DNA from: Arcanobacterium_A hippocoleae
Lineage (GTDB): Bacteria; Actinomycetota; Actinomycetes; Actinomycetales; Actinomycetaceae
Assembly: GCF_031456295.1 (NCBI RefSeq)
Contig: NZ_JAVDUJ010000001.1
Span: 1,969,042-2,033,041 of the forward strand
Direction: 5' to 3'
Length of the DNA stretch: 64,000 nucleotides
Shown here piece after piece: positions 16,357 through 25,719 of this stretch. The translations under genes were made by a program, and so were the position numbers. How positions within the stretch are numbered: position 1 is the first letter of the stretch; the number at the start of each line of letters is the position of its first letter. The notes beneath the pieces were generated by a model. That model was not told the DNA's origin. It worked only from the letters and a program-made list of their open reading frames with translations, and did no database searches.

Positions 16357-18135
16357 TTAGCGCAACGGCACTTGCCAGTGTACCGCTGTGCCAGACATTC
16401 CATCATTGCGTGGTGCGATCCGGAATGTGCCATGATGGCGCCTGGCACGTGCAGAAAGATTTGCTAAGCCGGATCGGCGTGACGGCGAAGGCGCAATTCC
16501 AGTGCCATCATCAGTCACATAGATTTCGATTTGTTCAAGACTCGCACAAATCTGGATCGTGACGGATGAAGCGTGTGCATGACGGGCAACATTGCTCAAA
16601 CATTCACGAACCACTGCCACCACATCATCAGAGATATCCGAACCGATTGCATCGTCAATAATCGTCCGATCAAATTCTGAGCTAATCTCCTCACCATTCC
16701 AAGAAATTATCAGTGAAGGAGCAAACCCCAGGGCTTGTAAAGCTACAGACGTTTCATTCCCTAAACGTTCCACCACAGCAGCCGGATTAGAATCATCACG
16801 GAGCGATTGTACAATTTTCCGAATTTGCCCAACAGATTCATCAATCGCCCAAATCGCACTGTCGAGAGCTTTCACAATTTTTGCGTCAAGATGATTTCCC
16901 AAGTCTTCTTTCACCGCAGTGATGTGCATTCCCGATGCGAACAATTGTTGAATTGCCAAATCGTGTAAATCGCGGGAAATCCGAGCACGCTCATCAAGTT
17001 CAGCAGCCAGTTCTTTCGCGTGGCGTGCTTCTGCGAGTTCAAGCGCAATTGCTGCTTGTTGCGAGACATTTTCAGCCATTGATAAATCGTGCAAATCAAA
17101 TTCCGGTGCTTTTGGACGACGGAAGAGAATGATTACTCCGCGCCCGATTCCCTGAGAAACTAGCGGCGCATACAATGCCGGACCGAATTGTCGTAATGAT
17201 TCTACGCGTACCGTGGAGAGCCTTTGCATTGATTCGACAACAATTCCAGATTGCTCTCGAATCACACTTTGGGCTCGCCCTGCGCTTGGAAAATCAGTGC
17301 CAAGCAGTGCCATCGCTCCGTCGCCAGAACCAATCTCAGCCACCCAAGTATCGTTGATTGATGGTAATACCATTAAGGCTACATCCGCACGTGCAGCCGT
17401 ACGCATCTCATCAGTAATTACCTGGAGTGCTTCTTCTTCATCGGATCCTTCTAAGAGTGAGGAAACGATATTTTGCGATGCGGTGAGCCAGCGAGCACGG
17501 CTTTGTGATTGGGCGTACTGCTTTGCGTTTTGGATTGCGATTCGCGCACCGCTGGCAAGTAAAGACATCGTCTCAGCATCGGCTTGGGTGAAACCACCAA
17601 GTTTATTTGCCAAGTATAGCCGTCCCCACACTTCATCATTTGCTGCAGGCAGGATTACGCCCAGAAAATTGTGCATCACCGGATGCGGCGAAGGAAAGCC
17701 GTCACTATTGGGGTAGCTTAGCAAATCATTTACGATCAGTGCTCCGCGTTCCGGAATATCGGCAAATACGCCGTGTCCTTCAGGAGGAGATCCGATGCGT
17801 GCTCCGATTTCTTTTGATAATCCAGAGTATTGAAATTCAATTGTGTCTCCGTGTGCGTCAATTACTGCGATCGCAGCATATTTTGCTCCGGTAAGTTCGC
17901 ACGCAGAATCCACAAAATATTGCAATGCCGTATCTCGATCTAGGGTAGTAGTAAGATCAAGGGCTTTTGAGAGTACTTCGCGAATTAAAGTTGCGTCAGT
18001 GGATGCACTGAATGTATTGAGTGTAGTGGTGCTTGTCTCCTGGTCTGACTTGCGCGCCTGACGGTTTGCTGCGCGTGCGATCTGTGCTTGTACCGCGTGA
18101 AATGGGCATTTACCTGTGGTGCGATGGTTTTTCAT
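16357..18135 (-). CDS. GAF-domain sensor histidine kinase, DevS/DosT-like
   Basis: A 592-residue cytoplasmic kinase without membrane segments. Two GAF domains (about 40-190 and 205-370) precede a HisKA_3 dimerisation helix with RISRDLHDLAIQQLFASGM (His391) and a HATPase domain with VRECLSNVARHA and DDGTGIAP. The H-box and the GAF-A motifs PEGHGVF and HPVMHNFLGV are those of mycobacterial DevS/DosT, where GAF-A binds haem. Whether the haem ligand is kept needs an alignment. I place the start at the ATG preceded by GATGGAGAT, 19 bp after the cydC stop; a longer reading would run back into cydC. It probably shares a transcript with cydDC. Confidence 0.88.
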   Translation of the reverse strand: MKNHRTTGKCPFHAVQAQIARAANRQARKSDQETSTTTLNTFSASTDATLIREVLSKALDLTTTLDRDTALQYFVDSACELTGAKYAAIAVIDAHGDTIEFQYSGLSKEIGARIGSPPEGHGVFADIPERGALIVNDLLSYPNSDGFPSPHPVMHNFLGVILPAANDEVWGRLYLANKLGGFTQADAETMSLLASGARIAIQNAKQYAQSQSRARWLTASQNIVSSLLEGSDEEEALQVITDEMRTAARADVALMVLPSINDTWVAEIGSGDGAMALLGTDFPSAGRAQSVIREQSGIVVESMQRLSTVRVESLRQFGPALYAPLVSQGIGRGVIILFRRPKAPEFDLHDLSMAENVSQQAAIALELAEARHAKELAAELDERARISRDLHDLAIQQLFASGMHITAVKEDLGNHLDAKIVKALDSAIWAIDESVGQIRKIVQSLRDDSNPAAVVERLGNETSVALQALGFAPSLIISWNGEEISSEFDRTIIDDAIGSDISDDVVAVVRECLSNVARHAHASSVTIQICASLEQIEIYVTDDGTGIAPSPSRRSGLANLSARARRHHGTFRIAPRNDGMSGTAVHWQVPLR

Positions 18136-18154
18136 AACATCTCCATCTGAGAGC

Positions 18155-20074
18155 TTATTCTTGGACTTCCTGTGCCACTGACCAGCGATAAATTGAATTT
18201 CTCGCAATTAATTCGGCGTGTGTCCCGCGCGCGATAATTTGGGCTGGTTTTTCGCCGAGTAAAATTACTTCGTCTGCCACATCTAAAGGATTGAGACGAT
18301 GCGTGACGAGGATGATTCCGCGTTCAGTGCGGTGATCTGCTGATGCTGCAGATTTTGCAGATGTTTTTCCAGCTTGCAGCAAGTCGCGAATGAGCTGATC
18401 GGCCGTGAGTGGATCAAGGTGTTCGCCAGGCTCGTCAAGGAGTAAGAAACTGGCTTGAGCGGCGAGAGCGCGAGCCAGTAAGAGGCGGCGGCGTTCTCCA
18501 CCGGAGATCGTGGCCGCATCGCTGCCAAGCATTGTATCTAAACCGTCAGGCAATTGCCTCAGCCAGTTACTTAAACCAGCCTGTGCGAGCAGATATTCTG
18601 CCTCTTCGTAAGTTACATCTGCACGTACTACCCGGAGATTTTCGAGTACCGAAGTTTCAAAAATATGTGCATCTTCAGCGGTGAGAATCAAATGCTGGGA
18701 GATTTCTTCCCGGGCAAGCTGCGAGACGGCGGTGCCATTCAATGCAACTGTTCCTGCGGCTGGCGCAATCAATCCAGCCAGAGTGGAGAGTAACGTTGAT
18801 TTTCCGATTCCTGACGGGCCAACGATTGCAATTGCCTTTCCAGGCTGTAATTCCAGATCGATTCCGTGTGCAATTTGCGGGCCACCTGGCCATGCGAGTG
18901 CAAGATTTTCTGCTGTGAGAGTCAGTTTTGCTAGCTCTGCACCGGCATTTTGCCTCAGCGGAACACTCGGTGTAATTTTCCCGTCACAAAGATCTTCCCG
19001 CTGAGCGATAGCTGGATCCTGGAAATTGGCACCAAGCATTTCGACGATTCGTAAAGCAGCACGTGCTGAACGCACCAACTGGATGCCTGCCCCAGTTAAT
19101 CTTTGGGTAGATTCAAAAGCAGCCAGGGGCGTTAAAGTGATAACGACTAGATTAACTGCACTGAGCGAACCGTCAAGCACTTCCATCGAACCGATCCATA
19201 AGGCTGAAATCACGCTGATTGCAAGTGCGAGTAGATCAATGGAAGATGCTAGTGCCATTGGTAAGGCAGCGCGGTCACGATTTCGCAGAATCCGGATTTC
19301 GGTGCGTTCTTGAGCTGCTTCCATTTGTGCTAAATTGCCTGATACACGCAATTCTTGCGCATGCTCAAGCAGGGTTAAAGCTTGTGCGCTCAATTCAGCT
19401 TGATCTTCAACCTGGCGGATTTCTGCAAGCCGCGCTCCGCGCATTGCCAGATACGGACCGAGAATCCCGGCGAATAGGAGGCAGGCGGCAAGAATGATCC
19501 CGGTCAGCGGAGAAAGTGTAGCTACAATCATCACGGAGAGAACCGAGGTCAGTATCGCTACTGCTGCTGGGAGCAGAGATTTCACAACCACATCACCAAG
19601 TGCGTCTACATCTGCTCCGGTGCGCGCAAGTAAATCACCGCGGCGAATCGATGCTACGCGATCTGTAGGGGCAGCAGCGAGTTTGGAATAAGCATGTGTG
19701 CGAATTGCCGACATCCCTTTTAACGCGATCCAGTGGGATGAAATTCGCTCTAAATAACGGAAAATTGCTTTACCTACGCCAAAGGCACGGACGGCTGTAG
19801 CTGCTATGGAAAGATCCAATACAGGCGGCAACTGTGCTGCGCGAGCAATCAGCCAGGCAGAAACTGACCCGAGCCCGATGCCTGAACCAATTGCGCCAGA
19901 ACCAAAGATCGTTGCGAGGATAAAACGCTTCTTATTGATTTCGAGTAGTTTGCAGCATTTACGCAGGGCATCACGCTCTGCTTTGGGAAGCACACCTTTC
20001 GTCTGCCGCGAATCCTGGCAGTGCGCCTTTGAATCGGAAACGGAAATTTCTGGCTGATACAGAGAGTCATGCAT
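18155..20074 (-). CDS. cydC: Cysteine/glutathione ABC exporter subunit CydC
   Basis: Half of the CydDC ABC exporter, which sends cysteine and glutathione out of the cytoplasm and is needed to assemble cytochrome bd. The 639 residues hold six membrane helices (GSGAIGSGIGLGSVSAWLIA is typical of CydC) and an ATPase domain with GPSGIGKSTL, signature ISGGERRRLLLARAL and Walker B FLLLDEPGEHLD. The start overlaps the cydD stop by 8 nt and has GAAGGTG 7 nt upstream, indicating translational coupling. A start 14 codons earlier is possible but lies inside cydD. Confidence 0.93.
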   Translation of the reverse strand: MHDSLYQPEISVSDSKAHCQDSRQTKGVLPKAERDALRKCCKLLEINKKRFILATIFGSGAIGSGIGLGSVSAWLIARAAQLPPVLDLSIAATAVRAFGVGKAIFRYLERISSHWIALKGMSAIRTHAYSKLAAAPTDRVASIRRGDLLARTGADVDALGDVVVKSLLPAAVAILTSVLSVMIVATLSPLTGIILAACLLFAGILGPYLAMRGARLAEIRQVEDQAELSAQALTLLEHAQELRVSGNLAQMEAAQERTEIRILRNRDRAALPMALASSIDLLALAISVISALWIGSMEVLDGSLSAVNLVVITLTPLAAFESTQRLTGAGIQLVRSARAALRIVEMLGANFQDPAIAQREDLCDGKITPSVPLRQNAGAELAKLTLTAENLALAWPGGPQIAHGIDLELQPGKAIAIVGPSGIGKSTLLSTLAGLIAPAAGTVALNGTAVSQLAREEISQHLILTAEDAHIFETSVLENLRVVRADVTYEEAEYLLAQAGLSNWLRQLPDGLDTMLGSDAATISGGERRRLLLARALAAQASFLLLDEPGEHLDPLTADQLIRDLLQAGKTSAKSAASADHRTERGIILVTHRLNPLDVADEVILLGEKPAQIIARGTHAELIARNSIYRWSVAQEVQE

Positions 20075-21929
20075 TTGTGGCACCTTCTTCACGTCCCCAG
20101 GCGGTTGGTAAAGCATAGTCTATTTTTTCCTGTAACCGGCGTTCTCGTTCGGCTTGATCGGCTTCTTTTTGCCGTCGTAATGCAAGCTCTGCATCAATAT
20201 TGCGTGTGCCAGCGGATACTTCAACCACGGTATCGGCTAATTGTGTGAGCGTTGCTCGATGCGCCACAATCACCACGGTGTGCCCAGTTTCTTTCAATTC
20301 GCTGATAGTTGCAAGGATTGCTTCTTCAGCTACGGCATCTAGGTGCGCTGAAGGTTCATCGAGGATCACTAGTTGCCTGCTGGAAAGAAGTGCACGGGTC
20401 AGTGCCAAGCGTTGGCGCTGACCAACGGAAAGCCCGATCCCGCCTTGCCCGATCAGTGTCTGCCAGCCGTTTGGCAAATCTGCCACTACTTTGGCAAAAC
20501 CAGTGAGTTTCGCGGCACGAAGTACGGCAGCATTTTCAGCAGGAGCAGCGATCCCAAGATTTTCTGCGACCGTACCGGGAAAGAGTGCCGGCCGTTGCGG
20601 CACCCAAGTGATTTGTTCCCACCATTGCGTTTGGGGAATTTCTGCCAGCGGGGTAGTGCCAATAAAAATTTCACCGGCGGAAGGCGGCAGCAAGCCAAGC
20701 AGTACTTGTATCGTAGTAGATTTCCCTGTTCCCGAGGCTCCACGAAGAACTGTAACTTTTCCTGGCTGAATTTGCATTGAAAGATTCGCCGGTGCGACGG
20801 TCGCCCGTCCGTCTGCATAAACACTGACATTTTGGAAAGAAATAGCTGTCTGACGCAAATCCGGAAGAGCAAGATTTGCGCTGTTTTCGCTTTGCTCTGA
20901 GGGAAGGGAAGCATGAGCATTATGCGTGCAAGCCAAAGCCGCATTGTGTGACTTTTTAGCGGGTGAAGTTGGCAGCGGAGTCTGGATAATTTCGAATGCT
21001 TGCGCTGCTGCAGCCACTCCATTTGCCGAGGCATGAAATTGCGTACCAACTTCGCGCAGCGGCTTAAAAGCCTCCGGGGTGAGCATGATGATCACAAGAC
21101 CTTCAAAGAGTAAGAGGTTTCCAGCTACCATTCTGAAACCAACCTCTACTGCCACAATGGCAGTAGAAAGTGTCGCAAGAAACTCTAAGGCTGCGCCGGA
21201 AAGAAACGCGACATAAAGGGTTTGCATCGTTTTTTGTGCAAATGCTTCTCCAAGCGCCCGCACTCTTTGCTGCGGTCCATGCTCTCGTCCGACCGCTTTT
21301 AAGGTACTCAATCCAGCCAGCAAATCGAGCAATTGGCTCCCTAAACGCTGCATCGACTTGAGCCGCTGCGCAGAGTAATTAGCCGTCATCTTCCCGATCA
21401 GGATCATGAATATGGGAATCAACGGAATACACAGAATAATCGCGAGTGCAGAGATCCAATCAAGCCAGAAAATAATCAGGATGAGTGCAGGCGTAGCAGT
21501 AAAAGTAAGGAAAAGTTGCGGCAGGAAAGAGACGAAATATGCTTCTAAATCATCAAGACCGCGAGTTGCGAGAGTGACGGAGCGGGTGGTATTTCCTTCG
21601 CTAAGCCAGCGTGCGCCAAGATCACCTGCATGGCGCAATACTTTTTTACGTAAGGTGGCAATCACGCGTAGTGCAGCGCGATGCCCGACAGCTTCCTGTA
21701 TGAATACAAGTGCTGTACGGAGCAGGAAAACGCCGAATAGCATGATGATCAGCCATGAAGTTTGGGAAAGATCTCCTTTCCCATAAAAAATCGGCTCAAG
21801 TGCACTGGCAATGAGCAGAGTCTGGATCCCGATCAGAAGCGTACCGATCACACCGGTGATTACCAGAAAGATGATGTACTTCCGAGTGCTTCGCGCATAT
21901 TTCAGCAAGCGTGGATCGAAAGGTCTCAT
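20067..21929 (-). CDS. cydD: Cysteine/glutathione ABC exporter subunit CydD
   Basis: The partner of CydC, 620 residues with an N-terminal six-helix domain and a C-terminal ATPase. Walker A is GASGTGKSTT, the Q-loop region has WVPQRPALFPGTVAENLG, the signature is LSVGQRQRLALTRALL and Walker B is LVILDEPSAHLD. A linker of about 60 residues rich in Ala, Ser and Asn joins the domains. The start has GAAGGAGC upstream. The gene opens a cydD-cydC-kinase unit separated from cydAB by 339 bp that include a strong terminator, so the cytochrome and its assembly factor use separate promoters. Confidence 0.93.
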   Translation of the reverse strand: MRPFDPRLLKYARSTRKYIIFLVITGVIGTLLIGIQTLLIASALEPIFYGKGDLSQTSWLIIMLFGVFLLRTALVFIQEAVGHRAALRVIATLRKKVLRHAGDLGARWLSEGNTTRSVTLATRGLDDLEAYFVSFLPQLFLTFTATPALILIIFWLDWISALAIILCIPLIPIFMILIGKMTANYSAQRLKSMQRLGSQLLDLLAGLSTLKAVGREHGPQQRVRALGEAFAQKTMQTLYVAFLSGAALEFLATLSTAIVAVEVGFRMVAGNLLLFEGLVIIMLTPEAFKPLREVGTQFHASANGVAAAAQAFEIIQTPLPTSPAKKSHNAALACTHNAHASLPSEQSENSANLALPDLRQTAISFQNVSVYADGRATVAPANLSMQIQPGKVTVLRGASGTGKSTTIQVLLGLLPPSAGEIFIGTTPLAEIPQTQWWEQITWVPQRPALFPGTVAENLGIAAPAENAAVLRAAKLTGFAKVVADLPNGWQTLIGQGGIGLSVGQRQRLALTRALLSSRQLVILDEPSAHLDAVAEEAILATISELKETGHTVVIVAHRATLTQLADTVVEVSAGTRNIDAELALRRQKEADQAERERRLQEKIDYALPTAWGREEGATNA

Positions 21930-21971
21930 ACTGCTCCTTCGTTCGTCATCGGACGACTGCGAGAATTCTTA

Positions 21972-21984
21972 CCGGACTAAGCGC
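21972..21984. promoter_or_regulatory. DevR-box-like half site upstream of cydD
   Basis: CCGGACTAAGCGC lies 43-55 nt before the cydD start. It shares GGACTAAG, in the same orientation, with the site upstream of cydA, and resembles the GGGACTWW half of the mycobacterial DevR box. The second half is not conserved. Function is inferred. Confidence 0.3.
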
Positions 21985-22183
21985 ATAGGCAAAAAGGTAG
22001 ATAACGGTAACAATTCTAGCCTTTTCGTCCTAAATAAGCACATTCCGAATAGCTGGAAATATTTTGAGCCAGAGCGGCAGAATGCTTTGGAGCTGTAACT
22101 GCTGCAGTGCGATGAAGATTCCGACATTGATCCGAAGTCAAAGTTGTATCGCGGGAGGGGGTGAGATAAAAGAACTATTATGA

Positions 22184-22224
22184 AAGGGTTGTGGGATGAG
22201 CATCATGCTCATCCCACAACCCTT
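22184..22224. terminator. 41-bp near-perfect palindrome, terminator after cydB
   Basis: Two 20-bp arms (AAGGGTTGTGGGATGAGCAT and its exact complement) around a single base. On the minus strand it lies 44 bp beyond the cydB stop and is followed by a T-rich tail (TTTCATAATAGTTCTTTT). It separates cydAB from cydDC. The rest of this intergenic region shows nothing else beyond the cydD promoter area. Confidence 0.85.
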
Positions 22225-22268
22225 AGTTGATTTAGTTAAATTACGGTTAGCCTCGCAAAACTAGGAGT

Positions 22269-23402
22269 TTAGTAATTCACTTTCTCAAATTTGCGGATTT
22301 CGTGCAGATCTAAACCAACAAATGTGTCTGGAATATTTTCACGGCTGATTCGCTGTGCGAATACCAGATAGGACCAGACGGTGTAAACAAGCACAATCGG
22401 CACAAAGATAATTGCTGCAATGAGCATTACTGTGTGAGTCGGACCAGTAGCCGAAGCTTGTGCCAGCGTGAGGTGATATGCCGGATCGATCGTTGATTTG
22501 ATTGCATTCGCTCCGAGCGTCAGGAAGATGAAGATAACAGCTACCGCGAGTGCAGCAGAGTGGACGAAGAATGCACCCTTTTCATTTTCTTTCAGAGCCA
22601 GAAGTGCTGAGCAAATCAAGAGCACTGCTGCAAGCAGAAGTGGAATCCAGGAGTACCAGTTCACGTGATATGCCAACTGACCCCAAATTGCCCAGATAGC
22701 GGTCACTGCCGTTGAAATCAAACCAGTGGTCTTCGCCTGCTTTAATGCGCGCTTGTGGAAATCACCAGCCGTCTTCAATGCAAGCCACAATGTTCCGTGG
22801 TTGAAGAAGAGCAATGCTACGGCAATACCGCCGAGAATTGTGAAAGGTGTAAGCAGCGAGAAGAAGCCGCCGGTAAGGAAATGCTGTGCACCGTCAGCAA
22901 GCGCGCCGGATATATCAGCTTTATCGGAAGCTTGGAAAGCGCCATTTTCATACTTCCCGATTTCGATCGTCATGCCTTGGACGAAGTTTGCAAATGCTAC
23001 GCCCCAGAGGATTGAAACTAGCCAGGAAGCTCCAAAGTGGAGGTTATCCCAAGCATTGCGCCATTTCGCAGAATCGATCTTACCGCGCCATTCAATTGCT
23101 GAAATACGCACGATCAAGAGCAGTAAAACTACTACAAGTGCGAGATACATGCCAGAGAACATTGTGGCATACCATTCTGGGAATGCGGCAAATGTAGCAC
23201 CACCAGCAGTAAGCAGGAATACTTCGTTTCCATCCCAATGCGGACCAATCGTATTCAAAATCAAGCGACGGTCTTTTTCATCTTTTGCCAGACCGTGCAA
23301 ATTCATTGCAGCGCCGAATCCGAAACCTTCGAGGGTCACATACCCGATCCAGAGCACGATGATGAGTACGAACCAAATAATCTGTAGAGCCGTAAGTTCC
23401 AT
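22269..23402 (-). CDS. cydB: Cytochrome bd ubiquinol/menaquinol oxidase subunit II
   Basis: CydB is the second core subunit of cytochrome bd oxidase, a high-affinity terminal oxidase that reduces O2 at low tension. The 377 residues are largely hydrophobic. The N-terminus WFVLIIVLWIGYVTLEGFGF and GPHWDGNEVFLLTAGGATFA with the conserved Trp-Asp-Gly-Asn-Glu are CydB hallmarks. The start has GAGGAAAA upstream and lies 21 bp after cydA, so the two are co-transcribed and probably co-translated. Confidence 0.96.
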   Translation of the reverse strand: MELTALQIIWFVLIIVLWIGYVTLEGFGFGAAMNLHGLAKDEKDRRLILNTIGPHWDGNEVFLLTAGGATFAAFPEWYATMFSGMYLALVVVLLLLIVRISAIEWRGKIDSAKWRNAWDNLHFGASWLVSILWGVAFANFVQGMTIEIGKYENGAFQASDKADISGALADGAQHFLTGGFFSLLTPFTILGGIAVALLFFNHGTLWLALKTAGDFHKRALKQAKTTGLISTAVTAIWAIWGQLAYHVNWYSWIPLLLAAVLLICSALLALKENEKGAFFVHSAALAVAVIFIFLTLGANAIKSTIDPAYHLTLAQASATGPTHTVMLIAAIIFVPIVLVYTVWSYLVFAQRISRENIPDTFVGLDLHEIRKFEKVNY

Positions 23403-23423
23403 TATGTTTTCCTCACTTTACTC

Positions 23424-24932
23424 TCAGTATGCGAAGCTCAGCTTAGTATCGATGGTGATTTCCTTACGGACTTCAGTATCGATCTGCTTTGCTGGGTTGA
23501 TGCCTTCAATTGCATAGCGCTTGATCAAGATGTACCAGATGACACCGAGAATAGCGTAAATCAAGGTGAATGCAACGAGTGAAATGATAATTTCGATTGA
23601 GTTGACAGTCTGGGACACACCAGCCTCCGTCAGCTGTGCAATAACTTCAGTTGGTGCAGTTTGATCCATTGGCTGTGCCTGGAAGTTTGGATATACGACC
23701 CATGGCTGACGCCCCATTTCGGTGAGGATCCAGCCGAAAGTGGAGGAGATGTATGGGAAGGGGATCGTCCAAACGAAGAGTGTGCCGATCCATTTTGCGG
23801 ATGGAAGCTCTTTCCGACGGATCAATACCAGACCCAGGATCGATAGCGCGAGGGATGCAAAGCCGAATACCATCATGACTCTAAATGAGTAGAAACTGAT
23901 GAGTGGACTTGGTAAATAGTTTTGGTTTGGCCCGTATACATCAGCGAAGTATGACTGATAAATCTTATTTACTTCATCTGCGCCCAGTACTTTAGATTCT
24001 TTGCCGGAAAGATGATTTGTGACCATCAAAGATTCCAGCCCGGGGATTGGCAGTGAAATGATCGATTCTTCGTTCAGTTCATTGCTCGTCATGAGAATTG
24101 CTAATGGTGCAGCTTCTTGAGATTTTGCAATACCCATTGCAGCGATCATCTTCGTGGGTTGCTCTTTATAGATATGCTGTCCCATAAAGTGGCCTGTGGT
24201 TAGCACGAGAATTGAGGCAATGAGCATTGTTACCAAACCGAAGTTTGCTGCTGGCTTCCAGAGATCACGCGCCTCTGTACCGTCACCCTTCTTTGCGGTG
24301 CGCACGAGCCACCAGAGCGAAATTCCGGCGATGAATGAACCAGCTACGAGCAACGATGCAGAAATTGTATGTGCAAATGCGTACATTGAGGTCGGGGAGA
24401 AGATGACCTGCAAGAATCCAGTAGCCCCATCAAGTTCTGCCCGGCCAGTTGCTGGATTGAGCTTAGCGCCAACAGGGTTTTGCATAAAGGAATTTGCCGC
24501 CAGGATGAATAGCGCGGAAATATTGGTACCAAGTGCGAATAGCCAAATCGCTGCGGTATGCATTTTTGGTGAGATACGACCGCGACCGAAAATCCAAACA
24601 CCGAGGAATGTGGATTCTAGGAAGAAAGCGAGCAATGCTTCAAATGCGAGTGGCGCACCAAAGATATCGCCCACGAAACGGGAGTATTCAGACCAGTTCA
24701 TGCCGAATTGGAATTCTTGCACGATACCGGTAGCAACTCCTAGTGCAAAGTTGATTAAGAGTAGTTTTCCAAAGAACTCCGAGAGCTTCAGCCAGCGCTT
24801 ATCGCCGCTGCGGAGCCACTTTGTTTGCATAATTGCGACGAGTGGGGAGAGTCCGATCGTGAGAGGTACCAAAATGAAGTGGTACACAGTCGTGATTGCA
24901 AACTGCCACCGTGCGAGGTCGAGGGCTTCCAC
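23424..24932 (-). CDS. cydA: Cytochrome bd ubiquinol/menaquinol oxidase subunit I
   Basis: CydA carries haems b558, b595 and d and the quinol site. I start it at a GTG that gives EALDLARWQFAITTVYHFI after the initiator, the invariant CydA start with His18 at the b595 ligand position; a reading 36 codons longer would add an unrelated charged segment. Length is then 502 residues. AAAGGTGG lies a few bases upstream. GRQPWVVYP and the short quinol loop are as in other actinobacterial CydA proteins. It opens the cydAB unit. Confidence 0.96.
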   Translation of the reverse strand: MEALDLARWQFAITTVYHFILVPLTIGLSPLVAIMQTKWLRSGDKRWLKLSEFFGKLLLINFALGVATGIVQEFQFGMNWSEYSRFVGDIFGAPLAFEALLAFFLESTFLGVWIFGRGRISPKMHTAAIWLFALGTNISALFILAANSFMQNPVGAKLNPATGRAELDGATGFLQVIFSPTSMYAFAHTISASLLVAGSFIAGISLWWLVRTAKKGDGTEARDLWKPAANFGLVTMLIASILVLTTGHFMGQHIYKEQPTKMIAAMGIAKSQEAAPLAILMTSNELNEESIISLPIPGLESLMVTNHLSGKESKVLGADEVNKIYQSYFADVYGPNQNYLPSPLISFYSFRVMMVFGFASLALSILGLVLIRRKELPSAKWIGTLFVWTIPFPYISSTFGWILTEMGRQPWVVYPNFQAQPMDQTAPTEVIAQLTEAGVSQTVNSIEIIISLVAFTLIYAILGVIWYILIKRYAIEGINPAKQIDTEVRKEITIDTKLSFAY

Positions 24933-25719
24933 CTTTCCACCTTTCGTATGACAAATGACGTTATGAGTGCAAACGAATCTTACGTAGCGCAGCTGCGATG
25001 GAAATTCACTTTGCTCATTGATTATCTTTTGGCGAGCCAAAAGACCTAACAGAGATGCTTAAATCGCTAGAAGCGCCTGCGTGATTAAGTTTGTTCGACT
25101 GATTTGGTGGTGAATTAGCCGGGTTGAAAAACGGGACTAAGGGCCATTTCAGTCATCTCTTATATATTGGCGCATTTATTGTGGTGATTTCCAGCTATTT
25201 TTCAATTGTGTTTTGCGAGATTTCCTTGTGTTTTCGGTAAAAGCCCGTGCTGGCGCGTTTTTCGTGGCATTACGTCGCAAAAAATAATACGTCATATTTT
25301 CCTTTCGTAAATAAAACCGCGGGCGGAACAATGAAAAATCACTACTATTGCCAGGAATTGCCAGTTTGCTGAAATGTGAAGAAAAACGTTTCGACACGTG
25401 AAATAGGCAGAAAGTAGGGGGCGCTGAAATTGTGAAAGCTACATTGCCGGAGCTGGTTTGATGGTAATGATAGGAATATTTAATTGATGCGTGTAGAATG
25501 GTGACGGGAGTCGGCTTGCATCGATGCCGATAAGTTTTCACCTGTGCGCCTTGAATGTGCTGCCGGTGTGAACAATGAAAAGAAGCTTTCGTCCGAGCGT
25601 ATTTTAGGGATCCGCTGATTCTTTGGATCCAGGTAGTGCGCCGGAAATAGAATTGAATATATGGTCGGCTTGTTCACAGTGTTGATGCGCGCTTGTGGCT
25701 GCCACCTGAGGAGAATTTC
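24933..25719. other. Long divergent intergenic region between cydA and rne
   Basis: About 790 bp without a credible gene. It must hold the cydAB promoter and the long leader of rne, whose mRNA is often autoregulated. Visible items are a DevR-box-like site at 25130-25149, GGATCC repeated around 25610-25630, and TAGAAT at 25648-25653 with TTGGAT 19 bp upstream, a plausible rne promoter giving a leader of about 60 nt. Reading frames here have no family-like sequence. Confidence 0.5.
25130..25149. promoter_or_regulatory. DevR-box-like site upstream of cydA
   Basis: AACGGGACTAAGGGCCATTT matches the mycobacterial DevR box TTSGGGACTWWAGTCCCSAA at 12 of 20 places, with one half (SGGGACTWW) complete. 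It lies about 200 nt before the cydA start. Together with the GGACTAAG site before cydD it suggests direct control of both cyd units by the nearby DevR-like protein; this is inference. Confidence 0.35.

Noticed and set aside
25176..25541. A 121-codon minus-strand frame in the cydA-rne interval
   Set aside because: Composition looks like translated non-coding DNA (Ser/His/Tyr/Phe-rich), no start signal, no family. I treat the interval as regulatory.
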